This document shows, piece by piece, positions 15,943 to 25,158 of a DNA stretch of 64,000 nt (position 1 is its first letter; each line of letters begins with the position of its first letter). Source of the DNA: Kaistella palustris DSM 21579. GTDB lineage: Bacteria; Bacteroidota; Bacteroidia; Flavobacteriales; Weeksellaceae. The notes under the pieces were generated by a model, which was not told where the DNA came from, made no database searches, and saw only the letters and a program-made list of their open reading frames with translations. Where the stretch lies: the NCBI RefSeq assembly GCF_000422265.1, contig NZ_AULL01000012.1, positions 124,001 through 188,000 of the forward strand, read 5' to 3'. Made by a program: the position numbers and the translations under genes.

Positions 15943-18348
15943 TTATTTTTCCAGCGCGAGCTCTATAACTTCGCTCATGCGCTGTACATAATTGATATTT
16001 AGATTTTTAAGATAATCTTTTTTGATTTCCTCCACATCTTTTCGGTTGGCTTCACATAGAATGATTTCCGTGATCCCGGCACGCGCGGCGGCAAGAAGTT
16101 TCTCCTTAATACCACCGACAGGCAGCACTTTCCCGCGCAGGGTTATTTCGCCGGTCATCGCAAGATGCGATTTCACTTTCCTGTTAAGAAAACTCGAAAC
16201 AATGGAAGTCAGCATGGCGATTCCCGCGGAAGGTCCGTCTTTTGGCGTTGCACCTTCGGGCACGTGTACGTGGATGTTTTTTTTCTGGATTTCTTTCGCG
16301 GCAATTCCGAGCTCGCCATGTTTCGCTTTGATGTATTCCAGCGCGATCGTTGCGGACTCTTTCATTACATTTCCAAGGTTTCCGGTCATGGTTAAATTTC
16401 CTTTTCCTTCGCTCAGAATGCTTTCGATAAAAAGGATGTCACCACCGACGGAAGTCCATGCTAAACCTGTAACTACACCTGGCACGCCGGTGATCTCAGC
16501 AAAGTTTTTTGGCCGTGGCACACCCAGGATCTCATCAATTCTGGAAATGGAAATTTTAGGATCATATTCTTTTTCCATGGCTGTCTGCAGCGCAACCCAG
16601 CGCGCCACCGCGGCGATCTGTTTCTCCAGACCACGTACGCCACTTTCAGAGGTATGCGCATCAATAATATGGCGCAGTTCTGCATCTCCTATTTTGAATG
16701 ATTTTGTGGTGAGCCCGTTCTCTTCCTGTTGCTTTTTGATGAGGTGACGTTTGGCAATTTCTACTTTTTCCTCCAAAGTGTAACCCGCAATTTCAATTAC
16801 TTCCATACGGTCGAGCAAAGGCCGCTGCACAGTGGAAAGCGAATTTGCCGTAGCAATAAACATTACTTTCGAGAGGTCATAACCCATTTCCAGGAAATTG
16901 TCGTAAAAGGAACTGTTCTGCTCCGGATCCAAAACCTCGAGCAGGGCGGAACTGGGATCACCATGATTACTGGCTGCAATCTTGTCGATCTCATCCAGAA
17001 CGATCACAGGATTTGACGTTCCCGCCTTTTTCAGCGACTGTAAAATACGGCCGGCCATTGCGCCGATATAGGTTTTCCGGTGCCCGCGGATTTCCGATTC
17101 ATCGTGAAGACCGCCCAGAGAAAGCCGCACATATTTCCGGTGAAGCGCATCTGCAACAGATTTCCCCAGCGACGTCTTACCAACGCCCGGAGGCCCGACA
17201 AGACACAGGATCGGAGATTTCATATTATTTTTAAGTTTCAGAACTGCCATGTGTTCCAAAATCCTTTTCTTGATATCTTCCAGGCCAAAGTGTGCATTGT
17301 CTAATGTCTTCTGCGCTTTATTGATATCAAAAATATCTTTTGAATAAGTATCCCAGGGCAGATCTGTAAAGAAATCCAAATAGTTTCGCTGTACATTATA
17401 ATCCGGCGAACTCGGATTCTGCCGCTGCAGGCGGCTGATCTCTTTCTGGAAATGATTTTCAACCTCTTCGTTCCACTTGATTTTTTTTGCTTTTTCCAGC
17501 AGTTCTTCGACATCAGATTCCGGGCCGCCGCCTAATTCTTCCTGAATGGTGCGCATTTGCTGGTTGAGGAAATATTCGCGCTGACTCTTATCGAGTTCGC
17601 GGTTGGTTTTCTGGTGGATCTGGTTGCGGAGTTCCAGTTTACGGAAATCATCGTGCATCAGTTCATAACATTTCTGCGCGCGCAGGAGTAGGCTTTTCTC
17701 CTCCAGAAGTTTCTGCTTATTTACAGAAGTGAAATTGGCATTAGTACAGATGAAATTCAGCAGATCTTCATTATCGCTCATATTTTTAATGGCGAAATTC
17801 GCGGCATTTGGGATATTTGGATCAAGCTCGATGATCTTTAATGCCAAAGCCTTAATGTTTTCAAGAAGTGCACTGTATTCCTCTTTTTTCTTGGTGTTGA
17901 CATCTTTTAGGCGCGTAACTTCCGCCTTAAAATAAGGTGCCGTGCTGGTAAAGTTCTTCACTTTGAAACGCTGGAAACCCCTTGTAATAGCAGTTACGTT
18001 ACCTTCGGGCAGTTTGATGATCTTAATGATCTTGACTAATGTTCCAACGGTATAGAGATCTTTTTCCGTAGGATTCTCAATGCTGGAATTGTTCTGGCTG
18101 AGCACGCCGATAAGTTGGTTGTTTCGCTGTGCTTCCTCCAGCAGCTTTATCGACATTTCCCGCCCGGCCGTAATTGGAATTACAACTTTTGGGAACATCA
18201 CCATATTTCGTACCGGCAAGATTGGGAAAATCACCTGCTCGGCAGTTTGCGAAAGGTCCATCATATCCGAGAGATTGATTTCTTCTGCCACGATACTGAA
18301 CCCATCACCCATCATTTCTTCGAATGCGATATCTTCAAATTCTGTCAT
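15943..18348 (-). CDS. lon: ATP-dependent endopeptidase Lon (La)
   Basis: Lon degrades misfolded and short-lived regulatory proteins. The 801-residue protein has the N-terminal substrate-binding domain (40-240, PILPVRNMVMFPKVVIPI), the AAA+ domain with Walker A GPPGVGKTS (385-393), and the C-terminal protease with the Ser-Lys dyad: Ser707 in PKDGPSAG and Lys750 in GGIKEKLLAA. An upstream TTG at 18366 would add six residues; the ATG at 18348 is preferred. An N-terminal extension of about 35 acidic residues before the LON domain is a common Bacteroidota feature. It is divergent from ppiD, another protein-quality gene. Confidence 0.97.
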   Translation of the reverse strand: MTEFEDIAFEEMMGDGFSIVAEEINLSDMMDLSQTAEQVIFPILPVRNMVMFPKVVIPITAGREMSIKLLEEAQRNNQLIGVLSQNNSSIENPTEKDLYTVGTLVKIIKIIKLPEGNVTAITRGFQRFKVKNFTSTAPYFKAEVTRLKDVNTKKKEEYSALLENIKALALKIIELDPNIPNAANFAIKNMSDNEDLLNFICTNANFTSVNKQKLLEEKSLLLRAQKCYELMHDDFRKLELRNQIHQKTNRELDKSQREYFLNQQMRTIQEELGGGPESDVEELLEKAKKIKWNEEVENHFQKEISRLQRQNPSSPDYNVQRNYLDFFTDLPWDTYSKDIFDINKAQKTLDNAHFGLEDIKKRILEHMAVLKLKNNMKSPILCLVGPPGVGKTSLGKSVADALHRKYVRLSLGGLHDESEIRGHRKTYIGAMAGRILQSLKKAGTSNPVIVLDEIDKIAASNHGDPSSALLEVLDPEQNSSFYDNFLEMGYDLSKVMFIATANSLSTVQRPLLDRMEVIEIAGYTLEEKVEIAKRHLIKKQQEENGLTTKSFKIGDAELRHIIDAHTSESGVRGLEKQIAAVARWVALQTAMEKEYDPKISISRIDEILGVPRPKNFAEITGVPGVVTGLAWTSVGGDILFIESILSEGKGNLTMTGNLGNVMKESATIALEYIKAKHGELGIAAKEIQKKNIHVHVPEGATPKDGPSAGIAMLTSIVSSFLNRKVKSHLAMTGEITLRGKVLPVGGIKEKLLAAARAGITEIILCEANRKDVEEIKKDYLKNLNINYVQRMSEVIELALEK

Positions 18349-18582
18349 AGTATATTGTAATGACAAGTTGTCATTTTAAGTGTAAGATTAATTGTTAAAA
18401 CGCTGCATTTACCTGCAAAGTCCTTTCAATAAAAAGGCTCGGGTAAATTGACAACCTCTGTGCCAATAGATAATTTAGACAAAATTGCCGTTTTAAATAA
18501 AAAATATCTTTTAAAATCTTCAAAATTTTTCTCAATCTCTTAAAAATGTGTATTTTCGCACACTGATAAAATTATACAAGAA

Positions 18583-20736
18583 ATGGCAGTTTTAGGAGAG
18601 ATTAGAAACAGACCCTGGCTTTTGATGGGAATTATCGCTGTAGCGATGTTGGCTTTCGTTGTAAATCCAGACAGTTTATCGAAGCTGTTCGGTGCGAAAC
18701 CAGGCGTTTACGGTAAAGTAAATGGCGACGAAATCACAAAGGAAGATTTTGATGACCAGCTCTTTATTCTGCAGCAGCAGGCACAGCAACAGGGGCAACC
18801 AACCAAAGGTTTGGAAGAACAGGCCTGGCAAATGGTGGTGCAGTCTAAACTCATTGAACAGCAATTCAACAAAATGGGACTTACCCTAACCGATGATATG
18901 TTCTGGAATCAACTGCAGTTCGATCCGATGTTCGCCCAAAACAAAGATAATTTCGACGCTAAAGGTAACTTTAAAGGTCAGGAAATAAAAAAGCAGGTCG
19001 AGGAACTTCGTACAAGCGGTAATGTGGAAATGTATAACAACTGGTTGAAAACCAAGAAAACCATTGAATACAGAATGATGGCGAGACAGTTGTTCGCCAA
19101 TGTTTCTACAGGAATTACAGTAAGTAAAAAAGAAGCTGAGCAAATGATGAAGCAAAAAGACCAGCTTGCCGACATCGATTTTGTAAAGGTAGATTATGCT
19201 GCTTATGCGCAGAAAAACCCTGTAAAGGTTACCACTCAGGATCTGTCAGATTATATTAAAAAACATCCGGTCATGTTTAAGCGCCCTGCCAGCAGAAATA
19301 TAGGTCTTGTATATTTCCCGGCAGCGCCCAGCGCACAGGATGATGCTGCAGCACAGGCAGAGATCAACAAACTGTACAACCAGGGAAGTGAGCTGAGCGA
19401 CGGCAAAGAAAACTTTCAGAACACCACTAACGATTCCATGTTCGTGGCTTTAAATTCCGATATGCCTTTCAATGCGCAGTACTTTTCTGCAGATCAGCTA
19501 CCGGTGGCTATTAAGGATAAAGTAAGTGGTGCTGCGATCGGCTCGACTTTCGGTCCTTACAAGGAACAGAACTTATATGTAGTTTCTAAATTATTAGATA
19601 AAAAACCTTCAGATTCTACACTTTCACGTCATATCCTCATTACTTATAAAGGAACTCAGGCGGCAGGAGCTGAAACCCGTACAAAGGAGGCCGCGAAAAA
19701 ACTGGCCGATTCTATCGGTGCAATTGTTAAAGCAAACCCCGCTAAATTCACGGAATTCCTGAAATATTCTGCCGATCCGAATTCTGCCGCACAGGGTGGC
19801 AGTGTAGGCTGGACAACTCCTGCCACACCGTTCGTACCGGAATATCTAAGTTTCCTTGCCAATAATGGTAAAGGTGCTACAGGCGTAGTTGAGACACAGT
19901 TTGGTTTCCACATTATCAACATTGAGGATAAGAAAAGCGGTGCAATGACTTATAAAGTCGCAAACCTGATCAAAGCGATCAAAGCTTCAGACAAAACTGA
20001 AAATGAGGTATATTCCAAAGCAACCAAATTTATTCAGCAGGTTCAGGGCAAATCATTCAATGATTTTTCAAACATTGCCAAGAAAAGCAACTACCAGTTC
20101 TTTAATCCAAAAGAAGTGGGCCGTTTCCAGGGTCAGTTGCCAGGTTTGGGAACCGATAAAGACGAAGAGATCATCGCCTGGGCTTTCAACAAGAAGCGTG
20201 AAAAAGGAGATACTGATATTTTTACAGTTGACGGAACCGGCGACAGGATCGTTGCTTACTTAAATGGTGTGCAGGACGCAGGAACTGCAGATCCCGAAGC
20301 TGTGAGAGATCAGCTGGAGCCAATCATTAAAAATAAAGTGCTCGCAAAACAGATCTCAGCTAAAATTACCGCTGCCAAAGCAACGACTCTGGATCAGATC
20401 GCAAAACTATTTGCTTCTCCCAAAGCTTCTGCACAGGTTAATATGCTGAACCCAATGGTGGCTGGTGCAATGGAGCCCAAGGTTGCCGGTGCAGCGTTTG
20501 GTGTGGCGAAAGGCAAACTTTCGAACCCGGTAGAAGGTATGACAGGTGTGTATGTTTTAGTGAAAAAATCTGAAACAGTTAATAAACAGCCGGGAGATAT
20601 CAAGCAGGTTACGCAGGCAATCGCCAGCCAGAATTCGCAACAGTTTGGACAGGCTTTACTGAAGAGTCTGCAAGACAATGCAGATATCAAAGACTACAGG
20701 ATCGAAGTCTACAATCAGGCTGCACAACAGCAATAG
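18583..20736 (+). CDS. ppiD: Membrane-anchored peptidyl-prolyl isomerase, PpiD/SurA type
   Basis: A 717-residue periplasmic folding factor held by one N-terminal transmembrane helix (about 12-29, WLLMGIIAVAMLAFVV). Next comes a SurA_N-like chaperone region (about 40-220, VNGDEITKEDFDDQLFILQQQAQQQ), then a parvulin (PPIC) domain at about 345-450 with SRHILITYKG, GGSVGWTTPATPFVPEYLSF and QFGFHIINIEDKK, and a C-terminal helical tail with a second less conserved region. It helps secreted and outer-membrane proteins fold. A near-consensus -7 element (TATTTTCG) lies about 30 bases before the start. A strong terminator follows. Confidence 0.9.
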   Translation: MAVLGEIRNRPWLLMGIIAVAMLAFVVNPDSLSKLFGAKPGVYGKVNGDEITKEDFDDQLFILQQQAQQQGQPTKGLEEQAWQMVVQSKLIEQQFNKMGLTLTDDMFWNQLQFDPMFAQNKDNFDAKGNFKGQEIKKQVEELRTSGNVEMYNNWLKTKKTIEYRMMARQLFANVSTGITVSKKEAEQMMKQKDQLADIDFVKVDYAAYAQKNPVKVTTQDLSDYIKKHPVMFKRPASRNIGLVYFPAAPSAQDDAAAQAEINKLYNQGSELSDGKENFQNTTNDSMFVALNSDMPFNAQYFSADQLPVAIKDKVSGAAIGSTFGPYKEQNLYVVSKLLDKKPSDSTLSRHILITYKGTQAAGAETRTKEAAKKLADSIGAIVKANPAKFTEFLKYSADPNSAAQGGSVGWTTPATPFVPEYLSFLANNGKGATGVVETQFGFHIINIEDKKSGAMTYKVANLIKAIKASDKTENEVYSKATKFIQQVQGKSFNDFSNIAKKSNYQFFNPKEVGRFQGQLPGLGTDKDEEIIAWAFNKKREKGDTDIFTVDGTGDRIVAYLNGVQDAGTADPEAVRDQLEPIIKNKVLAKQISAKITAAKATTLDQIAKLFASPKASAQVNMLNPMVAGAMEPKVAGAAFGVAKGKLSNPVEGMTGVYVLVKKSETVNKQPGDIKQVTQAIASQNSQQFGQALLKSLQDNADIKDYRIEVYNQAAQQQ

Positions 20737-20757
20737 GACATGATTTATGATATATTT

Positions 20758-20783
20758 AAAGCGGCTTTCGGGCCGCTTTTTCT
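20758..20783 (+). terminator. Rho-independent terminator after ppiD
   Basis: AAAGCGGC/GCCGCTTT form an 8-bp stem with loop TTTCGG, followed by a T run. Confidence 0.88.
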
Positions 20784-20829
20784 GTGTGTGCCGCACAAGT
20801 TTTTTACCCGCGCTTTATTTAAAATGTAT

Positions 20830-20837
20830 TATATTTG
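20830..20837 (+). promoter_or_regulatory. Promoter -7 element for the MCE/MlaD gene
   Basis: TATATTTG is a perfect TAnnTTTG match, 22 bases before the GTG start. The -33 region is poor. Confidence 0.55.
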
Positions 20838-20859
20838 TTGATTATAAAATTCAAGAATA

Positions 20860-21810
20860 GTGAAATTCACAAAAGAAATAAAAGCAGGTTTAATCGCACT
20901 TTTGGCTATAGTTGGCTTCGTTTTCCTCTTTCAGTTTATGAAGGGGAAAAGCCTCTTTACCACCGATAATATCTTTTATGCAAAATTCGATAATGTTGAA
21001 GGTTTAGCCGCATCTAATCCTGTTTCAATTAATGGTCTAAAGGTAGGGCAGGTCGATAAGATCGTACCTATTACAGATCCCGACGGTAAGATCCATTTCG
21101 TGGTTAAAGTCATTATTGATGATAATTTTGAGTTTTCAAAACGGTCAACGCTGGAGATTTTTGAACCCGGACTTATGTCGGGCAAGGAAATGCGTATAAA
21201 TCTGGCTTATGGTCAACCAATGGCAAAAGACGGCGACACGCTGAAGGGCGCCTTTAAACTGTCGATGATGAACAGTATTTCCTCGCAGGTAGGCCCGGTA
21301 AAAGATCAGCTGCAGGTTGTCCTGAAAAGGGTGGATTCACTTACGGCCAATGCAAATCAACTTTTAAATGATCAGAACAAGATGGAAATTCGCGCGCTGC
21401 TGCTTAACCTTAACCGAACAGTTTCTTCCTTCGAAAATACATCGCGCCAGACCAACGCACTTTTAGCAAACAACGATCCGCGGATCCAGCGTATGCTGGA
21501 TAATGCCAATTTAGCAACCATCAGCGCCAGAACCGCGATCGATAAATATGGTCGCGTTGCAGACGAAGTCGATGTGCAAAAACTCAATAACACCATTGAC
21601 AAACTCAGTACTACTGCTGATAAACTCAACGGAGTGGTTTCCGGTATTCAGAATGGTGAAGGAAGTTTAGGGAAGCTTACCAAAGATGATCAGCTTTATA
21701 ACAATCTGAATACAGCGTCCGACAATCTCAATAAACTGATCGAAGACCTTAAAGCCAATCCAAAACGTTACCTGAATTTCTCTGTATTTGGCAAGAATGT
21801 AAAAGACTAA
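20860..21810 (+). CDS. MlaD family (MCE domain) lipid-transport substrate-binding protein
   Basis: A 316-residue protein that begins with GTG. It has one N-terminal membrane helix (about 8-24, AGLIALLAIVGFVFLFQF), an MCE domain at about 38-120 (FDNVEGLAASNPVSINGLKVGQV, GLMSGKEMRINL) and a C-terminal helical tail with heptad character (SLTANANQLLNDQNK, ANLATISARTAIDKYG, TIDKLSTTADKLNG). Proteins of this type form hexameric rings that carry phospholipids between inner and outer membrane together with MlaE and MlaF partners; those partners are not in this window. It sits 13 bases upstream of the Fe-S gene and may share its transcript. Confidence 0.9.
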   Translation: MKFTKEIKAGLIALLAIVGFVFLFQFMKGKSLFTTDNIFYAKFDNVEGLAASNPVSINGLKVGQVDKIVPITDPDGKIHFVVKVIIDDNFEFSKRSTLEIFEPGLMSGKEMRINLAYGQPMAKDGDTLKGAFKLSMMNSISSQVGPVKDQLQVVLKRVDSLTANANQLLNDQNKMEIRALLLNLNRTVSSFENTSRQTNALLANNDPRIQRMLDNANLATISARTAIDKYGRVADEVDVQKLNNTIDKLSTTADKLNGVVSGIQNGEGSLGKLTKDDQLYNNLNTASDNLNKLIEDLKANPKRYLNFSVFGKNVKD

Positions 21811-21823
21811 AAAACCCTTCAAT

Positions 21824-23140
21824 ATGCAATATATTGACAATATTGTTTTCCTCATCGCTCTGATTGCAGGATTTGGACTTTTTTTTAAAAGTTTAAGAGA
21901 GATCTACCGGAACATCAAACTCGGAAAAAAAATTGACCGGACCGATCAGGCTCCGCTGCGCTGGAAAACAATGGGAAAAGTGGCACTCGGCCAGAGTAAA
22001 ATGACCAAGCGTCCGATCGCAGGTATTTTACATATCTTTGTGTACGTGGGTTTTATCATCATCAATCTGGAACTTCTGGAGATCATTATTGATGGGATTT
22101 TCGGAACCAAGCGCTTTCTTGCACCGGTGTTTGGGCCGGGGCTTTATGCATTTTTTACATCCACTTTAGAGATTTTGGCACTTCTTGTCGTGATCGCAGT
22201 TGTACTGTTTTTCATCAGAAGAAATTTTTACGGCGTCAAAAGGCTTAATATGAAGGAACTTTTCGGCTGGCCCAAGGAAGATGCGAACTGGATCCTGGTT
22301 ATTGAATTTGCTTTGATGGTGGCATTTTTCACCATGAATGCCGCGGATTATTACAGCGACTCACAGCAGTTTGCGGGTAATTTCCCCGTCTCCAGACATC
22401 TTTTTGGCTTCTTTTCGGGCTTTGATGAAGGAACGCTTCATATAGTAGAAAAATCCGCCTGGTGGTTTCACTTTATCGGCATCCTGTTTTTCATGAATTA
22501 TCTTTATTATTCTAAACATCTTCATATTATACTCGCGTTTCCCAATACCTGGTTTGCTAATCTGGAACCTAAACTGAAGTTTAACAACCTGGATTCGGTT
22601 ACCAGAGAAATTAAACTGATGATGGATCCAAATGCCGATCCCTACGCCGCGCCGCCGGAAACTGATCCGAATGCTGTGCCGGAAACATTCGGTGCGAGCG
22701 ATGTTTTCGATCTCAATCAGGTCCAGTTGCTCAATGCGTATTCCTGCACCGAATGTGGGCGCTGTACCGCGGTGTGTCCGGCAAATATTACAGGCAAGAA
22801 ACTGTCGCCACGTAAAATTATGATGGATACGCGCGACCGGATTGAAGAAGTAGGGAAGAACATCAATAAAAACGGAAAGTTTGTTGACGACGGAAAAAAA
22901 CTTTTAGACGATCATATACTTAGAGAGGAGGTTTGGGCCTGTACAACATGCAGTGCATGTGTTGAGGCATGTCCTGTTCTTATCGATCCACTGTCGATCA
23001 TTGTTGAGCTGCGTCGGTTTCTGGTGATGGAGCAATCCTCCGCACCGCAGGAACTTAATCTGATGATGACCAATGTTGAAAACAATGCCGCACCGTGGCA
23101 ATATAATCAGGCAGACCGTTTGAACTGGGCAAACGAATAA
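21824..23140 (+). CDS. Membrane-bound (Fe-S)-binding oxidoreductase subunit (HdrD/GlpC-like N-terminal half)
   Basis: A 438-residue protein with about five transmembrane segments in residues 1-240 (NarI-like membrane part) followed by a soluble ferredoxin part with two 4Fe-4S motifs: Cys308-xx-Cys311-xx-Cys314-xxx-Cys318 and Cys373-xx-Cys376-xx-Cys379-xxx-Cys383, each followed by Pro. The second half of an HdrD-like enzyme, the CCG domain, is missing here but is encoded two genes downstream at 23652. The pair probably moves electrons between a quinone pool and an unknown donor or acceptor. The substrate cannot be told. Confidence 0.85.
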   Translation: MQYIDNIVFLIALIAGFGLFFKSLREIYRNIKLGKKIDRTDQAPLRWKTMGKVALGQSKMTKRPIAGILHIFVYVGFIIINLELLEIIIDGIFGTKRFLAPVFGPGLYAFFTSTLEILALLVVIAVVLFFIRRNFYGVKRLNMKELFGWPKEDANWILVIEFALMVAFFTMNAADYYSDSQQFAGNFPVSRHLFGFFSGFDEGTLHIVEKSAWWFHFIGILFFMNYLYYSKHLHIILAFPNTWFANLEPKLKFNNLDSVTREIKLMMDPNADPYAAPPETDPNAVPETFGASDVFDLNQVQLLNAYSCTECGRCTAVCPANITGKKLSPRKIMMDTRDRIEEVGKNINKNGKFVDDGKKLLDDHILREEVWACTTCSACVEACPVLIDPLSIIVELRRFLVMEQSSAPQELNLMMTNVENNAAPWQYNQADRLNWANE

Positions 23141-23175
23141 AAGTCTAAATAACTGTCGCTCTTTTAAAGAAACAA

Positions 23176-23634
23176 ATGCCGGAAATAATTTCATACAGAC
23201 CTGAATTCGCAGCCGATTTTAAAAATCTGAATACGGCATGGCTTGAAAAAAATTTCGTTGTGGAACCGTATGATGACGAAGTTCTATCGAATCCACAAAA
23301 ATATATTTTAGATAAAGGCGGTCAGATCTATTTTTTGGTGGAAGATGACAAAGCAGTAGGAACTGTCGCTCTGATGTACAATGAGTATGACGAGTTGGAA
23401 TTTACAAAGATGGCTGTAGCCGAAAATTATATGGGCAGAGGATTTGGCAATCTGCTAATGCAGTACTGTATCGATGAAGCCAAAAAGATGGACAGCAAAA
23501 ACCTGATCCTCTATTCCAACACGGGCTTGGAACCTGCCATAAGTCTGTATAAGAAGTTTGGTTTTGAAGAAATTCCGGTAGAGAAATCGGAGTATGCCAG
23601 ATGCAATATTAAAATGGTTAAGACATTAGATTAA
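23176..23634 (+). CDS. GNAT family N-acetyltransferase
   Basis: A 152-residue GNAT enzyme with the acetyl-CoA binding motif A at about 80-100: TKMAVAENYMGRGFGNLLM, in which the RGFG loop follows the beta-4 strand. The C-terminal ILYSNTGLEPAISLYKKFGFEEIP is the usual beta-5/helix-4 segment of the family. The acetylated substrate is unknown. It sits 35 bases after one Fe-S gene and 17 bases before the other, thus inside an apparent redox operon. Confidence 0.88.
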   Translation: MPEIISYRPEFAADFKNLNTAWLEKNFVVEPYDDEVLSNPQKYILDKGGQIYFLVEDDKAVGTVALMYNEYDELEFTKMAVAENYMGRGFGNLLMQYCIDEAKKMDSKNLILYSNTGLEPAISLYKKFGFEEIPVEKSEYARCNIKMVKTLD

Positions 23635-23651
23635 AATTAAGTGATCATTAC

Positions 23652-24434
23652 ATGGATTTTACTATAAAAACAATGGCCGAATACGCCGCCGAAGGTAAAA
23701 CACCCGAGGTTTTATTTTTTGTCGGGTGCATGGGCAGTTTTGATGACCGTGCAAAAAAAATTACAAAAGCGCTGTGCCGGATTTTGCACAAAGCAGGGGT
23801 TGAGTTCGCTGTTCTCGGGCAGGAAGAATCGTGTAACGGTGACCCTGCAAAGCGTGCGGGCAACGAGTTCATTTTCCAGATGATGGCGCATACGAATATC
23901 GAGATCATGAATGGTTATGGCGTGAAAAAAATTGTAACTGCGTGCCCGCACTGTTTCAATATCATTAAAAATGAATATCCTGGACTTGGCGGCAATTATG
24001 AAGTTTTGCACCATACACAGTTCCTGCGAAAAATGATGGAAGAAGGCCGGCTGAAAATCGAAGGCGGAAGTTTCAAAGGAAAAAAGATCACTTTTCACGA
24101 TCCCTGCTATTTAGGCCGCGGCAACGGCGAATACGAAGCACCGCGACAGCTCCTGCAAAAACTCGATGCCGAACTTGTTGAAATGAAACGCTGTAAATCC
24201 AATGGTCTCTGCTGTGGCGCCGGTGGGGCGCAAATGTTTAAGGAGCCCGAACCGGGAAATAAAGATATCAATGTGGAGCGCACCGAAGAAGCCCTGGCAG
24301 AAAAACCCAATATTATCGCTACAGGTTGCCCCTTCTGCAACACCATGATCACCGATGGCGTAAAGCATTTTAATAATACGGAAGTTGAAGTACGTGATAT
24401 TGTAGAACTGCTCGCCGAAGCAGAAGATCTGTAA
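23652..24434 (+). CDS. (Fe-S)-binding protein with CCG domains (HdrD/LutA-like C-terminal half)
   Basis: A 260-residue soluble protein of the cysteine-rich CCG-domain family. The first half has Cys26 and Cys61 plus Cys98-xx-Cys101; the second half has Cys152, Cys181 and the CCG at 187-189 (LCCGAGGAQMF), followed by a CPFC motif near 226-229. These cysteines bind the unusual iron-sulphur cluster of HdrB/GlpC/LutA-type enzymes. The first CCG copy is degenerate (ESCNGD). It should form one enzyme with the membrane subunit at 21824. Its stop codon overlaps the ATG of the next small gene (TAATG). Confidence 0.88.
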   Translation: MDFTIKTMAEYAAEGKTPEVLFFVGCMGSFDDRAKKITKALCRILHKAGVEFAVLGQEESCNGDPAKRAGNEFIFQMMAHTNIEIMNGYGVKKIVTACPHCFNIIKNEYPGLGGNYEVLHHTQFLRKMMEEGRLKIEGGSFKGKKITFHDPCYLGRGNGEYEAPRQLLQKLDAELVEMKRCKSNGLCCGAGGAQMFKEPEPGNKDINVERTEEALAEKPNIIATGCPFCNTMITDGVKHFNNTEVEVRDIVELLAEAEDL

Positions 24435-24610
24435 TGCCACAAAATGTACTTTACTTTCTGATTAGCGCAGGTTTTGTGTTATTTGTGGGAAATATCTGGT
24501 CTGCAGATTTCGATACAGGAAAAATTAATTTTTATAGCGCCGCGGCCAGCCTTCTAATGGTCGTTTTGGGTTTTGTAGAATTAAGAAAAAGAAAGAAAAA
24601 TGAAAATTGA
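24434..24610 (+). CDS. Small two-helix membrane protein (58 residues), unknown function
   Basis: This gene is short and easily missed. Its ATG overlaps the stop of the Fe-S gene (TAATG) and its stop lies 11 bases inside the next gene, which suggests translational coupling on both sides. The product has two hydrophobic segments, VLYFLISAGFVLFVGNIW and SAAASLLMVVLGFVEL, then a basic tail RKRKKNEN. The topology would place both ends in the cytoplasm. No family is recognised. Confidence 0.65.
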   Translation: MPQNVLYFLISAGFVLFVGNIWSADFDTGKINFYSAAASLLMVVLGFVELRKRKKNEN

Positions 24611-25091
24611 AGAATCTTCTATAGTAGAAACTAACGATTACCGTGTAATTATTTATCCGGCTTCGCGCCCGTTTTCGGCGAAGGAAACAAAAGTGATCGC
24701 CGAAAAATTATATGATTTCATCGGTTCATGGGCTGCGCACGGAAAGCCTCTGGAAGCCTCATTTAAGATTGAGAAAAACCAGTTCATCATCATTTGTGTG
24801 GATGAAGAAAAGGAAGCTGCGTCAGGCTGCTCAATTGATGAACTTGGAGGCGTAATCAGAGAGATCGATAATGAGTTCCAGCTGGGATTTTTTGACCGTA
24901 TGAAAGCAAGTTTTATAGAAAACGGTGAAGTTAAAACCTTGAAACTCCAGGACTTTAAAAAAGGTATAAAAGAAGGGAAATTTGCGCCGGATATTCAGGT
25001 ATTCGACTTTTCTAAAAATTCTTACATTGCTTTTCTCAGCGATTTTCTGCTGCCTTTAAGAAGAAGCTGGGCGGGGATTTACATCAGTTAA
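24600..25091 (+). CDS. Conserved Bacteroidota protein (often named ABC transporter ATPase)
   Basis: A 163-residue soluble protein. Homologues in flavobacteria are, as I recall, listed as ABC transporter ATPase, but no Walker A, signature or Walker B motif is visible, so that name is not supported here. The C-terminus DFLLPLRRSWAGIYIS is notable and aromatic, and an ENGEVKTLKLQDFKKG segment lies before it. It is the last gene of the run that starts at the MCE gene. Function unknown. Confidence 0.75.
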   Translation: MKIEESSIVETNDYRVIIYPASRPFSAKETKVIAEKLYDFIGSWAAHGKPLEASFKIEKNQFIIICVDEEKEAASGCSIDELGGVIREIDNEFQLGFFDRMKASFIENGEVKTLKLQDFKKGIKEGKFAPDIQVFDFSKNSYIAFLSDFLLPLRRSWAGIYIS

Positions 25092-25125
25092 GAGAAACCT
25101 GATCAACAAAATATTAAATATTCTT

Positions 25126-25158
25126 AAAACTTTTGAAATCATTTTCAAAAGTTTTTTT
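25126..25158. terminator. Bidirectional terminator
   Basis: A 13-bp perfect inverted repeat, AAAACTTTTGAAA/TTTCAAAAGTTTT, closes loop TCAT and has T runs usable on the plus strand. It ends the operon of the 24600 gene and overlaps the end of the convergent methyltransferase gene. Confidence 0.85.

Noticed and set aside
16022-16747. 241-codon open frame on the plus strand opposite lon
   Set aside because: It lies wholly antisense to conserved Lon coding sequence, with low-complexity Ser/Phe-rich wording that follows from the lon codons. It has no promoter or homologue.
24600-25091. ABC transporter ATPase
   Set aside because: The name is in use for homologues, but no Walker A, signature or Walker B motif is present in the sequence.
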